A program made the translations under genes and the position numbers. The notes beneath the pieces were generated by a model. That model was given only the letters and a program-made list of their open reading frames with translations. It was not told the origin of the DNA and did no database searches. 64,000 bases of DNA, taken from positions 3,162,001-3,226,000 of the forward strand of contig CBDIQW010000001.1 of the NCBI GenBank assembly GCA_965283955.1. Reading direction: 5' to 3'. Source of the stretch: Emticicia sp965283955. GTDB taxonomy: Bacteria > Bacteroidota > Bacteroidia > Cytophagales > Spirosomataceae. Shown in pieces: positions 1 through 8,741 of the stretch (its first letter is position 1; every line of letters starts with the position of its first letter).

Positions 1-2
1 AC

Positions 3-239
3 GACTATAAAGATATGATGAATTCGGATGTGGCCGATATTAAAAATCTTTCATCAGCACCTGTGGCGGGGGCAATCACTGCCGCAAAATTCTTAGAGTT
101 TTTTATTGATGGCCATACAAACTGGGCTCACCTTGATATTGCTGGCTTGGCTTTTGGCGATTCAGAATTTGCCAAAATGAAATCAGCAACCGCCTATGGT
201 GTGAATTTATTGACTACATGGATGAGGAGAATGAATTGA
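3..239 (+). CDS. Leucyl aminopeptidase family (M17), C-terminal end only
   Basis: The reading frame is open from the left edge and ends at TGA 237-239, so only about 78 C-terminal residues are present. The stretch HTNWAHLDIAG followed by GVNLLTTWM is the typical end of M17 cytosol aminopeptidases (PepA), where W-x-H-x-D-x-A-G lies in the catalytic half. Known for the family: a two-metal aminopeptidase removing N-terminal residues from peptides in the cytoplasm. The metal ligands lie upstream and cannot be checked. An internal ATG pair at 15-20 is not the real start, because the upstream codons already read as protein. The stop sits in the word-like string ATGAATTGATAATG, part of a border repeat that continues to about 290. 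Confidence 0.8.
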   Translation, partial: DYKDMMNSDVADIKNLSSAPVAGAITAAKFLEFFIDGHTNWAHLDIAGLAFGDSEFAKMKSATAYGVNLLTTWMRRMN

Positions 240-287
240 TAATGCTTGGTATTTTTCAATTATCCATTTTCAATTATTCATTATCCA

Positions 288-977
288 TTAACTAAGCACT
301 TCTCGCAAAACCTGCAATGATTTTATCTCGCCGAATTCTTCTACGTGAATTCTGTAAAAGACAATAATAACTTCGAGTAAATGATTTCTCACGCCCCTGC
401 TCATAAGTAGGGGCGTTTGATAATCGGCCAAAATTAGCTGATTCATGAGTTTTTGGTAGTCGGTATCAAATGGAATCATGGCATTAAATTCCTTGAATTG
501 CGATACTATTTCGCTCGAATCTTGTGGTGAAAATCCTAAAAAGAACGCATATTTTAGCAAAAAAATCAAGTGAAAGTTCTCGAAATGTTCTTCGGTTTCA
601 TCCAAGAAAATGAGCGAATGATAAAGAAAATCGAATAAAACTTCATTTTCGGTATGTTCTTTCAGCGTTTTATTCAAGATTTCATCCAAAAACATTCCGA
701 TACTTGATTTATGAATTTCGTAAGGAAGGGTGCGAAATGGAAAACTTGATTTTATCTCTGAAATTCGGTGAAGGTCTTTCTTTTCATCATGATAAACCAC
801 CATATCGAGCAGCGAAAGCGGCTGAAAAAGTGCGATTCTGTTTTTGCCTTTGCTGCTTCTTACACCATTTTCAATAAAAGATTGAATACCGAATTTTTCG
901 GTATAAATTTTTACAATAATTGATGTTTCTCGATAACGAATATAGCTAATAACTATTCCCCGAGTTTTATGAAGCAT
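288..977 (-). CDS. recO: DNA repair protein RecO
   Basis: 229 residues, the usual length for RecO. The N-terminal OB-fold part (about 1-80) carries the familiar opening TRGIVISYIRYRETSIIVKIYT, and the rest is the helical domain. RecO works with RecR to load RecA on SSB-coated single-stranded DNA in recombinational repair. The zinc-binding cysteines of many RecO proteins are not present, which is common in this phylum as far as I know. Its ATG overlaps the end of the cytochrome oxidase subunit gene by 11 bases on the same strand, so the two are probably co-transcribed. Confidence 0.9.
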   Translation of the reverse strand: MLHKTRGIVISYIRYRETSIIVKIYTEKFGIQSFIENGVRSSKGKNRIALFQPLSLLDMVVYHDEKKDLHRISEIKSSFPFRTLPYEIHKSSIGMFLDEILNKTLKEHTENEVLFDFLYHSLIFLDETEEHFENFHLIFLLKYAFFLGFSPQDSSEIVSQFKEFNAMIPFDTDYQKLMNQLILADYQTPLLMSRGVRNHLLEVIIVFYRIHVEEFGEIKSLQVLREVLS

Positions 978-1551
978 GGTAAAGTAAAAAGAGAAAAAGG
1001 ATAATCCAGAGAATATCTATAAAGTGCCAATAAATGCTTATTAGCTTGATTTTCAGTTGGTTAGGTGGATTTACACTATAAACGAAAGAATCGACATATT
1101 GCATTCGCTGGAACGCATCTTTATTGGCCGATGCCAATGCAATTAGTCCACCAAGTGTATGCAAAATATGAAGTCCCGAAAGTACATAAATAAACATTCC
1201 GCCTGTGTTATTGGCCATCGTAATTCCTGCTAAAAGCATTTTTCTCCAACCTAAAACCTGCAAGATAATAAACAACACACCCGCCAAAAGCGTGATGCTA
1301 ATATTGAGTCGGTAACTACGAAAACGCTCCTCTTTAAAGGCTTTATTTGCACCTTGAAGTGTCAAACTGCTGGCAATAATCACGAATGTACTCACCCAAA
1401 ATACGCCAGGAATTTTTAGCGGAATATCCTGATTACGTACCTCTTTGGTGATAAAAACCAAGAGTAAAAAGAAAAATAATAGCCCACTACCAACAATGGC
1501 TAAATACAGCATGAAAGCAAATGGTTCACGGCGTTTTGTAAGTCGATTCAT
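967..1551 (-). CDS. Cytochrome c oxidase subunit III family protein
   Basis: 194 residues with five hydrophobic segments (about 14-36, 50-66, 82-100, 118-140 and 172-192). The pattern GMFIYVLSGLHILHTLGGL and YWHFIDILWIILF near the end is typical of the short, five-helix subunit III of heme-copper oxidases. This subunit stabilises the catalytic core in the inner membrane and carries no redox centre. The gene overlaps recO by 11 bases. The other oxidase genes are not in the window, so this is either an orphan subunit or a diverged copy. A GC-rich border element lies directly upstream of the ATG. Confidence 0.85.
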   Translation of the reverse strand: MNRLTKRREPFAFMLYLAIVGSGLLFFFLLLVFITKEVRNQDIPLKIPGVFWVSTFVIIASSLTLQGANKAFKEERFRSYRLNISITLLAGVLFIILQVLGWRKMLLAGITMANNTGGMFIYVLSGLHILHTLGGLIALASANKDAFQRMQYVDSFVYSVNPPNQLKIKLISIYWHFIDILWIILFLFLLYHAS

Positions 1552-1553
1552 AG

Positions 1554-1573
1554 ACCCCCTGCCCCTAAAGGGG
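1554..1573. repeat. GC-rich gene-border element, single arm
   Basis: The string ACCCCCTGCCCCTAAAGGGG sits directly upstream of the oxidase subunit start. It belongs to the same family as the AGCCCCCTAACCCCC elements at 31.8, 45.2 and 58.3 kb. No partner arm is evident here. Confidence 0.6.
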
Positions 1574-1591
1574 AGTGCTTGTTTAAGGTTA

Positions 1592-2416
1592 TTAGATTTT
1601 AAAGAACCCTTGCCACATTGCGAAGTTTGGGAAACGACTTTTCAAGTCCTTTTCTTGCTCGAAAATACCATAGACTGTCGAACCCGAACCTGTCATTGAA
1701 GCATAAACTGCTCCCGCTTGATAGAGTGTTTCTTTTACGTCGGCAATGGTCGGATACTTTAATAACAACATTTCTTCAAAATCGTTTTTAACTATTTCTT
1801 TCCATTCAGAAATTGGTTGTAAAAGTGCCGTTTTTAGAGCTATTTGGGGCTTTTTTGGCGATACGCCCGAATACGCTTCGGCCGTAGAAATATGAATATC
1901 GGGATTTACTACAACCACAAACTTCCCTTTCAAATCAAGTGTAAAATCTTCAAATTCATCGCCTTTATTGAAGCAAAAAACGGGTCTATTTTCGATGAAA
2001 AATGCACAATCCGAACCCAGTTTTCGGGCAAAATCCCTTAATTCATCGTTGTTCAGTTTTAGTTCATATACATCGTTGAGCATTTTTAGTGTAAAAGCTC
2101 CATCGGCAGAGCCACCGCCCAAGCCAGCACCCATCGGGATAACTTTGTGCAGATGAATTATTGGCGGAACACCGATGCGGTCTTGCAATAAATTCCATGC
2201 TTTTAGGCATAGATTTGAACTTTCATTGCCAGGAATTGCCAAACCCGAACTCTGAAATACAGCGTTTTTAGCATCAGGATTTTGGTTGGGGATAATTTCG
2301 AGAGCATCGCACCACTCGACAGGGTAAAATACCGACTCGATGTTATGAAAACCATCGGAGCGTTTTTCGGTAATATTTAAGCCAATGTTTATTTTGGCGT
2401 TTGGAAATGTAAGCAT
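1592..2416 (-). CDS. ispE: 4-diphosphocytidyl-2-C-methyl-D-erythritol kinase
   Basis: GHMP-family kinase of the MEP isoprenoid pathway. It phosphorylates CDP-methylerythritol at the 2-hydroxyl using ATP. The opening LTFPNAKINIGLNI carries the family lysine, the glycine-rich ATP loop PMGAGLGGGSAD follows at about 94-105, and the C-terminal MTGSGSTVYGIF motif closes the fold. The frame extends five codons upstream to a TTG, but the ATG giving MLTFPNAK is the better start (274 residues). dxr, another MEP gene, lies 2.8 kb away on the same strand, separated by unrelated genes. The stop is followed by the GC-rich border element. Confidence 0.92.
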   Translation of the reverse strand: MLTFPNAKINIGLNITEKRSDGFHNIESVFYPVEWCDALEIIPNQNPDAKNAVFQSSGLAIPGNESSNLCLKAWNLLQDRIGVPPIIHLHKVIPMGAGLGGGSADGAFTLKMLNDVYELKLNNDELRDFARKLGSDCAFFIENRPVFCFNKGDEFEDFTLDLKGKFVVVVNPDIHISTAEAYSGVSPKKPQIALKTALLQPISEWKEIVKNDFEEMLLLKYPTIADVKETLYQAGAVYASMTGSGSTVYGIFEQEKDLKSRFPNFAMWQGFFKI

Positions 2417-2537
2417 TGAGTCTGATTTCAAAATTCAAATTTAGTCAACCGCTCAGTAAATAAATAGTAAAACAATTTTAAGTTTTTCATAAAACGCTTA
2501 ACTTACTTTAAAATTAATCCTTTAACAGTCAAAAAAT

Positions 2538-3131
2538 ATGAAAACAATGAGACTTTTGGTATCGCTGTTTGCGATAAGTATATTTTTAAGTAACTGTGGA
2601 AAGAAAAAAGAGGAGCAAACCGAGCAAGAAAAGGCTATGGAATTGGTCGATAAAATTAAGGAGGAAGCTGAGAATATGTCGAACGAAGAGCCAAAGGAAG
2701 TGGTTAATGCTAAACTTTTGAAGGAACTTCTGCCCGAAGAGGCCGCAGGTTTAGCCCGCAAAAGTGCCGAAAGCGAAAAAGTAGGGGCAATGGGTTTTAT
2801 GGTATCGAAGGCGGAGGCAAGATATAAGAATGATGATAGTTCAATAGAAGTGAATATCATTGACGTAGCAGGAACTGGGGCTTTGATGGGAATGGCTGCG
2901 TGGTCGATGATGGATATGGACAAAGAAACCGAAAACGGCTACGAAAAAACGACAACTTATAAAGGGAATAAGGCTTACGAGAAGTATAATTCTAAAAATA
3001 ATGATGGAGAAATGGCTGTAATTGTAGCTAAGCGTTTTGTGGTATCTGTAAAAGGAAGAAATGTAGCAATCGATAAAATCAAGGATACGCTCGATGATAT
3101 AGATTTAGGGAAATTGGAAGACTTGAAGTAA
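2538..3131 (+). CDS. Putative outer-membrane lipoprotein, unknown function
   Basis: 197 residues beginning with a short hydrophobic signal and a lipobox, FLSNC, with Cys at about residue 20. A charged Lys/Glu-rich stretch (about 21-55) follows and looks helical or coiled. The remainder is a soluble domain with a hydrophobic patch ALMGMAAWSMMDMD in the middle. I do not recognise the family. It stands alone, convergent with the next gene, and a strong bidirectional terminator follows immediately. A secreted, membrane-anchored protein is likely, but no function can be assigned. Confidence 0.75.
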   Translation: MKTMRLLVSLFAISIFLSNCGKKKEEQTEQEKAMELVDKIKEEAENMSNEEPKEVVNAKLLKELLPEEAAGLARKSAESEKVGAMGFMVSKAEARYKNDDSSIEVNIIDVAGTGALMGMAAWSMMDMDKETENGYEKTTTYKGNKAYEKYNSKNNDGEMAVIVAKRFVVSVKGRNVAIDKIKDTLDDIDLGKLEDLK

Positions 3132-3132
3132 C

Positions 3133-3161
3133 AAAAAAGGGAAGCGACGCTTCCCTTTTTT
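3133..3161. terminator. Bidirectional rho-independent terminator
   Basis: GGGAAGCG at 3139-3146 pairs with CGCTTCCC at 3148-3155. The stem is flanked by A6 on the left and T6 on the right, so it can serve both convergent genes. Confidence 0.85.
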
Positions 3162-3169
3162 ATATCATC

Positions 3170-4093
3170 TTAAAAATTATCACTCCATTGATAAGCCTCA
3201 ATAAGTTTCATTTCGCCTTCTTTGCCTTTCGCAAAATTGCCGTGTTCCATACCCATAATAAACTCTTGGTTGTTGGCTTTTGCTTTATCGTAGATATGCT
3301 TGAAAAGGCTTTTGTAGTTAATTTCGCCAGTTGTTGGCTCTTTTCGGCCTGGCTCATCACCGATTTGGAAGTATGCAATTTCTTCCCAACATAAATCCAT
3401 ATTTCGAGTCATGCGGCCTTCGTTTCGCTGCATGTGCCACATATCAAACAAAATTTTGCAAGATGGGCTGTTTACGGCCTTACAAATCATATAACTTTGA
3501 TCGGAATAACGCAAGAATAAGTCAGCATTATCGCTCAACGGTTCAAGTACCATCGTTAGGTTATGCGGCTCAAAAATATCAGATGCACGACGCAAAGCAT
3601 CAATTACATTAGCTGTTTGGATACCTAAAGGAAGGTTTCGCTCGAAATAGCCGGGTACAACCGTCATGTATTTGGCATTGCAACGTTTAGCAGTTTCGAC
3701 TGAAGCACGACAAGTTTTTAAGAAATTCTCGAGAAACTCTTTCTTGCCAGTTGCTAAGGATACCTTCCAGTTATCGCCACCGTCAACCACAAAAACACCC
3801 ATTTTCATGCCGAGTTTGGCAAGGGTTTCACCGATTTTAGTTTGTGTTTCAACGGGGCGGCCCAACATTCCGTTGTCTTCGAGAGCCATAAAACCATTAT
3901 CGGCCATAAATTTTAGTTGGTCGAAAAGGTCTTTTCCTGCCGAATTTTCAAACATTCCGAAATGTGGTGCATACAAAAGTTTGTATTTATACGGAGCTGC
4001 ATTTGTGGGTGTTTCCGAAGCGAAAGCTGTTGTTCCTAAAGAAGAAGCACCTGCGGCTAAGACACTTTTTGAAAGAAAGTTTCTGCGATTCAT
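3170..4093 (-). CDS. Tat-exported sugar isomerase-like TIM-barrel protein (hydroxypyruvate isomerase family)
   Basis: 307 residues. The N-terminus MNRRNFLSKSVLAAG...TTAFA resembles a twin-arginine signal, with cleavage expected near residue 25. The mature part has the xylose-isomerase-like TIM-barrel pattern of the Hyi/IolE family: FMADNGFMALED, TVVPGYFERN, MVLEPLS, KILFDMWHMQRNEG and QIGDEPGR, whose Glu, Asp and His residues are the expected metal ligands. Family members isomerise hydroxypyruvate or related keto-sugars, but exported versions in Bacteroidota are not well characterised, so the substrate is unknown. It is transcribed alone, with the terminator at 3133-3161 downstream. Confidence 0.8.
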   Translation of the reverse strand: MNRRNFLSKSVLAAGASSLGTTAFASETPTNAAPYKYKLLYAPHFGMFENSAGKDLFDQLKFMADNGFMALEDNGMLGRPVETQTKIGETLAKLGMKMGVFVVDGGDNWKVSLATGKKEFLENFLKTCRASVETAKRCNAKYMTVVPGYFERNLPLGIQTANVIDALRRASDIFEPHNLTMVLEPLSDNADLFLRYSDQSYMICKAVNSPSCKILFDMWHMQRNEGRMTRNMDLCWEEIAYFQIGDEPGRKEPTTGEINYKSLFKHIYDKAKANNQEFIMGMEHGNFAKGKEGEMKLIEAYQWSDNF

Positions 4094-4157
4094 TAGTTTT
4101 TATAGAATTGAAGGTTGAATTTTAAAAGAGTGAATAAATATCTCCCAAATATATCAT

Positions 4158-4187
4158 AAAAAAAGCGTTTGGTCTAAACCAAACGCT
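4158..4187 (-). terminator. Rho-independent terminator of the pseudouridine synthase gene
   Basis: AGCGTTTGGT at 4164-4173 and ACCAAACGCT at 4178-4187 form a perfect 10-bp stem with a 4-base loop. On the minus strand the stem is followed by a run of seven T (4158-4164). It lies just after the frame-corrected stop of the gene at 4198. Confidence 0.88.
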
Positions 4188-4197
4188 AATAGTTTTC

Positions 4198-4930
4198 TCA
4201 ATACAAAAAGTCCAAATTTTCGGTTTTTACATCTTCGGGTTCGAGTTCTAAGAATTCTTCCCAAAATGGATTTTTCGGGCAATGCTGCCTTACAGATAAT
4301 TGGCTCTTTTTTTACGGGATGCACAAAATACAAGCGTCGAGCATGAAGATTGATGTTTCCTTCAAGGTTTGGGCGAGGAAAACCATATTTTACATCGCCT
4401 CGAATCGGGCAACCCATTTTGGCTAACTGCACACGAATTTGGTGCGGGCGACCAGTAATCGGATTTACCTCAAGCAAATGCGAATGGTTGATTTCTCCCA
4501 AATAACGATAAGTCAATTCAGCTTTTTGCGAGCCTTCTACTTCTTCATCAAACGCTTTTACAATATTTCGGGCTTCATCTTTTACAAGCCAGTTAGTCAG
4601 TTTTCCTGATTTTTTCTCAGGTTTTTTCCCTACAATTGCCCAATACGTTTTCTGAATTTCTCTCTTTCTGAAAAGCTCATTCATGCGTTCGAGAGCCTTT
4701 GAGGTGCGTGCAAAAACCACTAAACCGCTCACAGGGCGGTCAAGGCGATGCACTGTTCCCAAGAAAACATCACCAGGTTTGTTGTATTTTTCTTTAATAT
4801 AATGTTTTACGTAGTCCGAAAGCGTTTTATCACCCGTGCTATCGCCTTGCACCAAAATACCTTGTGCTTTATTGACGATAATGATATGATTATCTTCGTA
4901 AACTACTTGAAATGGTTGTTTCTTTGCCAC
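4198..4930 (-). CDS. RluA-family pseudouridine synthase (frameshift near the 3' end)
   Basis: RNA uridine isomerase of the RluA/RluC/RluD class. The active-site block GTVHRLDRPVSGLVVFAR carries catalytic Asp64, and NPITGRPHQIRVQLA at about 158-172 is the other family signature. The start is GTG (no nearby in-frame ATG). Around 4272-4285 the frame breaks by one surplus base. Before it the protein reads ...CKAALPE and in the shifted frame it continues NPFWEEFLELEPED...LDFLY to TGA at 4198-4200, a normal RluA ending. Without correction the frame would run through the downstream terminator to 4154 and encode an arginine-rich tail. I therefore give the corrected end. Which rRNA or tRNA site it modifies is not clear. 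Confidence 0.85.
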
Positions 4931-4999
4931 TTTACTTGTAAATTAAGAGCGGGTTTCCGCTGCGATTAAGAATCAAAGCCTTTGTAGTTATAAAAATTG

Positions 5000-5092
5000 A
5001 AGATTAAAGATTGTAAAGTGATGATTTTTGATTTAATGATGCATGTTTTTTTAAAATACCTCAATAATCATCAATCTGTAATCCTTAATCTT
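5000..5092. repeat. Gene-border palindrome, AAGATTAA word family
   Basis: The 30-base arms 5000-5029 and 5063-5092 are imperfect inverted copies built of AAGATTAAAGATTG-type words, with a 33-base loop. The same word family recurs at 55660-55748. No gene fits in the loop. Confidence 0.7.
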
Positions 5093-5168
5093 AAATAATG
5101 ATTTTCACTAATATGCATCTCTGATTTTCTAAATAAACTATTGTCAGTGGACTATCGTCCATCGACTA

Positions 5169-6320
5169 CTAAACAAACTCCAAAGCCAGACGTCTGGTTT
5201 CTTTGTCGGTTTCTATATAATCTTCGAGCGTTGGTGTACGCACGAAACTCACTTTTTTCATGCAATCTTCAATCAAATCCGACATTTCTAAGAAACCGAT
5301 TTCATCACGTAAGAAAGCCGCAACTGCTATTTCGTTGGCAGCATTTACAATACACGCCATATTTCCGCCAACTTTAAGAGCTTCAAATGCAAAACCTAAG
5401 TTTTTGAAAGTCTGATAATCAGGCTTTTCAAAAGTTAGTGAGGGAAATTGTGCAAAATCCATTCTCGGGAAATTTGATTTTAAGCGATTCGGATAGCCAA
5501 TCGCAAACTGAATCGGTACACGCATATCGGGTAAACCCATTTGAGCTTTCATGCTACCATCTTCAAATTGTACCATCGAGTGTATGATACTTTGCGGATG
5601 CACCACCACTTCGATTTGGTCAGGCGTAAGTCCGAAAAGCCATTTTGCCTCTATCACCTCCAAGCCTTTATTCATCAACGAGGCCGAATCAATCGTGATT
5701 TTTGCTCCCATGCTCCAATTGGGGTGCTTTAGAGCCTGTGCTTTCGTAACGGTTTTCAAAAATTCACGGTTTTTTCCCCTAAATGGCCCACCCGAAGCCG
5801 TCAAAATTATCTTTTCGATTGGATTATGAAATTCACCAACCAAACACTGGAAAATCGCTGAGTGTTCCGAATCAACTGGCAAAATATCAACTTTATGTTT
5901 TTGGGCTAATTCTGTTACCAATTCGCCAGCTACAACTAAGGTTTCTTTATTAGCCAATGCAATGTGTTTCCCTGCTTTGATTGCCGCCACCGTTGGAATT
6001 AAACCTACATAGCCAACCAAGGCCGTCAGCACCATATTTACGGAGTCCATCGTCACGACTGAAGCCAACGATTTTTCGCCCGTGTAAACTTTAATATCGA
6101 GTGGGTCGAGAGCTGCAAAAACTTTATCGTAAAGGTCTTCGTTTGAAATCACAACTACATTCGGACGAAACTTAGCTGCTTGTTCAATCAATAAATCAGC
6201 ATTGTTTTGTGCAGTTAGCACTTCTACCTCAAAAATATCAGGATTGGCTTCTACTACCTCCAGAGCTTGTGTTCCAATCGAACCCGTTGAACCAAGAATG
6301 GCAAGATGACGTTTTTGCAT
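5169..6320 (-). CDS. dxr: 1-deoxy-D-xylulose 5-phosphate reductoisomerase
   Basis: 383 residues, full length for the enzyme of the second MEP pathway step, which converts DXP to 2-C-methylerythritol 4-phosphate with NADPH. The NADPH-binding start LAILGSTGSIGTQALEVV is at 6-23. The metal and substrate residues lie in DSEHSAIFQCL, ILTASGGPFRG and KITIDSASLMNKGLEVIEA, and HPQSIIHSMV follows. All key motifs are intact. It is transcribed from its own region, divergent from the fructosamine kinase-like gene. Confidence 0.96.
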   Translation of the reverse strand: MQKRHLAILGSTGSIGTQALEVVEANPDIFEVEVLTAQNNADLLIEQAAKFRPNVVVISNEDLYDKVFAALDPLDIKVYTGEKSLASVVTMDSVNMVLTALVGYVGLIPTVAAIKAGKHIALANKETLVVAGELVTELAQKHKVDILPVDSEHSAIFQCLVGEFHNPIEKIILTASGGPFRGKNREFLKTVTKAQALKHPNWSMGAKITIDSASLMNKGLEVIEAKWLFGLTPDQIEVVVHPQSIIHSMVQFEDGSMKAQMGLPDMRVPIQFAIGYPNRLKSNFPRMDFAQFPSLTFEKPDYQTFKNLGFAFEALKVGGNMACIVNAANEIAVAAFLRDEIGFLEMSDLIEDCMKKVSFVRTPTLEDYIETDKETRRLALEFV

Positions 6321-6414
6321 GAAAAAGGATGAAATAAATAAATCTACCGAAATTTTTTACAAAGTTCGGAAAATTTAATGATAAAGTTTTTATTTTAACG
6401 TTTCTATTCGGATT

Positions 6415-6447
6415 GAATTACGAATTACGAGTTACGAATTACGAATT
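6415..6447. repeat. ACGAATTACGA word tract, single arm
   Basis: Three imperfect tandem copies of GAATTACGA words lie between two divergent genes, with no opposing arm. The same words form paired arms at 42, 44, 46.5 and 54.8 kb. Confidence 0.6.
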
Positions 6448-6541
6448 GTTTCTTGTAAAGTATTGATAATAAGTCGATTATGCTAATATTCGGATATGTT
6501 TTTTTAATAATTTAAAATATGCACTATTCATCCTTTTACTA

Positions 6542-6560
6542 CCCTTTAGGGGTTGGGGGT
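6542..6560. repeat. GC-rich gene-border element, single arm
   Basis: CCCTTTAGGGGTTGGGGGT lies 20 bases upstream of the fructosamine kinase-like start. It is the reverse form of the AGCCCCCTAACCCC elements seen elsewhere in the window. Confidence 0.55.
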
Positions 6561-6580
6561 GTTTAGAGATTAGGGGTACT

Positions 6581-7462
6581 ATGCAAACGGCTGAAGACCA
6601 ATTCCAATTTTTTGAAGGTGTATTTTTTGAAAGCTTCGGGCGTGACCTTCAAGTAACCGAGTATCGACTATTGCAGGGCGGAAGTATCAATGTGACCGTA
6701 CAGGTAGTTACCAACGAAGGTAAATACTTCGTGAAATATAATACTCGAAATCACGAAGGAATGTTTGAAACCGAAGCCCGTGGTCTTGACTTATTGCGTG
6801 AGACTAACATTATTCGTGTGCCTGAGGTAATCAACTGGGGACGACGTGACGGACAAGATTATTTAGTGCTGGAAAACATAGAATATACCAAGCCAAATTT
6901 CGATTATTGGGAAATATTGGGTGAGAAAATAGCCGCCTTACACCGAAATACTGACGAAAAATTTGGACTAAATTTTGATAATTACATAGGCTCGCTTCGC
7001 CAAAGTAATGAACAAAAAGAAGATTGGTTGAGTTTTTTTATCGAAAAACGCTTAAATCTTCAAGCTGGCTTGGCTTATTATAATGAATTGATTAGCAAAG
7101 AGTTATACGAGAAATTTCAGCAGTTCTATAAAGTTCTACCCGAATTGTTGCCAAACGAACCAGCTTCACTATTACACGGTGATTTGTGGACAGGAAACGT
7201 AATAACTAATAATGATGGCGAGCCAACGCTCATCGACCCAGCCGTTTATTACGGAAATCGAGAAATGGAAATCGCTTTCACTACTCTTTTTGGGGGCTTC
7301 GATAAGCGTTTCTATGATACTTATAATGAAGCCTATCCATTACAACCTCGTTTCGATATGCGTGTGCCGATTTATAATATATATCCGCTGTTAGTTCATG
7401 TAAATTTATTCGGAACGAGTTACCTGCCACCAGTAATTCGGACTTTAAATAAATATCTGTAA
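6581..7462 (+). CDS. Fructosamine kinase family protein
   Basis: 293 residues with the protein-kinase-like fold of the fructosamine/ketosamine-3-kinase family. The nucleotide-binding part contains QGGSINVTVQV and YFVKYN. The catalytic loop LLHGDLWTGN is at 197-206, and the DFG-like metal site LIDPAVYYGNRE at 217-228. Known for the family: phosphorylation of the sugar of glycated amines so that the adduct falls off, a protein deglycation system. The substrate of bacterial members is usually small ribulosamines or erythrulosamines. It is transcribed alone. Confidence 0.88.
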   Translation: MQTAEDQFQFFEGVFFESFGRDLQVTEYRLLQGGSINVTVQVVTNEGKYFVKYNTRNHEGMFETEARGLDLLRETNIIRVPEVINWGRRDGQDYLVLENIEYTKPNFDYWEILGEKIAALHRNTDEKFGLNFDNYIGSLRQSNEQKEDWLSFFIEKRLNLQAGLAYYNELISKELYEKFQQFYKVLPELLPNEPASLLHGDLWTGNVITNNDGEPTLIDPAVYYGNREMEIAFTTLFGGFDKRFYDTYNEAYPLQPRFDMRVPIYNIYPLLVHVNLFGTSYLPPVIRTLNKYL

Positions 7463-7553
7463 AAGTCGTTCGTTTTGTTATAAATTGTTATAAGAGTTTC
7501 ATTTTGTTTTCTTTACTTTAAAAATTAAACAATCTGCAACTAAAAACTACAAT

Positions 7554-8615
7554 CTAAACTACCATCAGATTACAACCTCTGATATCTGAATTATCAAAAC
7601 GGCCAATAATACTGAATGATTGATTTTCAGTGTTATATGCTCCCAAATCTTGGGTTTCTATAAAGCAGCAAGAATCAATGTTTGCCAAATCGACAACGTT
7701 GATTCCGCCACGAATGAGCGTTCGTTCATTGTTGTTTTTAAAATTTACTGTCGAAATAATCTTGAAAGGGTCGTTGATTTCTCGAAGTAAAACTTTCATC
7801 GTTTGTGGTAATTCAAAAACCCCATCACCCTTTGAATATCCTTGCGAAAGTAGTTCGGTCATGCCATATTCCGAATGGATTTTTTCAATTCCAAAAGCTG
7901 AGGTCAGAATTTCATGAACTTCTTCACGCAAAAGTTCTTTTCTTCTACCTTTCATTCCACCCGTTTCCATGACAATCAATCTATCTTTTAGTTTTTCCAT
8001 AAAAGATAAATCTTCATCTGATTCGGCCAAATCGAGCAAGGCAAAAGTTACACCAATCAACAAAACCTTTCGCTTTGAATTTTGGTTAGATAATTGGCGG
8101 AGCTGTTGAATCAATTCGGAAGTGTTTTTCAGATAAAAACCTGATTCTCTCGAATAAGTGCGATAAATAAAACTCTGAACCATATACACCAACGACGAAT
8201 TATTTCGTTCAAGGTAAGAAGGTAGTAAAGCTAAAATATGGAAGTCGCTCAGTGGGCCATAAAACTGCTCGAAGATTTGCTGACTAATATATTCATAGAA
8301 AGGCAAATCGCTCACTAAGTGTTTGCTTGTGGTATCGCCAGTTGTACCGCTACTTTCAAATATGATTTGAGTAGGAGCAGCATCCGACACGATTTTATGG
8401 TGTTTGAAAAACTGAATCGGTAAGAAAGGGATTTTCTCCAGACGACTAACTTTTGTAGGGTTTACTTTCAGAAAACTTAGGTATTCTTTGTAAGTATAAT
8501 TGCTGGAAGCTTGAAAACGAAAGATTTCTAAAGCTAATTCTTCAAAATCGTGTGGTCTTACTGAGGCATCGCTCAATTGTAAAACTGCCGATTTTAGTTC
8601 GTCACGAATACTCAT
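7554..8615 (-). CDS. LuxE-like acyl-protein synthetase / acyltransferase
   Basis: 353 residues of the ANL-like family that includes LuxE. The nucleotide-binding motif FESSGTTGDTTSKH is at 86-99, METGGMKGRR in the middle, and HSEYGMTELLSQGYS further on, similar to the aryl-activating A5 motif. LuxE itself activates fatty acids as acyl-adenylates and passes them to a cysteine. Bacteroidota carry a related stand-alone gene often found near surface-glycan or lipid genes. No lux genes are nearby, so bioluminescence is not implied. The substrate is unknown. Confidence 0.75.
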   Translation of the reverse strand: MSIRDELKSAVLQLSDASVRPHDFEELALEIFRFQASSNYTYKEYLSFLKVNPTKVSRLEKIPFLPIQFFKHHKIVSDAAPTQIIFESSGTTGDTTSKHLVSDLPFYEYISQQIFEQFYGPLSDFHILALLPSYLERNNSSLVYMVQSFIYRTYSRESGFYLKNTSELIQQLRQLSNQNSKRKVLLIGVTFALLDLAESDEDLSFMEKLKDRLIVMETGGMKGRRKELLREEVHEILTSAFGIEKIHSEYGMTELLSQGYSKGDGVFELPQTMKVLLREINDPFKIISTVNFKNNNERTLIRGGINVVDLANIDSCCFIETQDLGAYNTENQSFSIIGRFDNSDIRGCNLMVV

Positions 8616-8741
8616 TGAAAATTTTATAATTTTTACTAAATTAGCAGAAAATAGTCGATAGGCGACACTCGATAGTCCACAAAAATTAACCGTGGGCTGT
8701 TATCTAAATGACCATGGACTAATCAAAATTACATAATTACG

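Noticed and set aside
2522..2923. Minus-strand ORF opposite the lipoprotein gene
   Set aside because: Low-complexity Ser/Ala/Ile-rich shadow of the plus-strand gene, without family motifs.
7554..8615. Bioluminescence (lux) locus because of the LuxE-like gene
   Set aside because: No luxAB, luxC or luxD is nearby, and stand-alone LuxE-like genes are common in this phylum.
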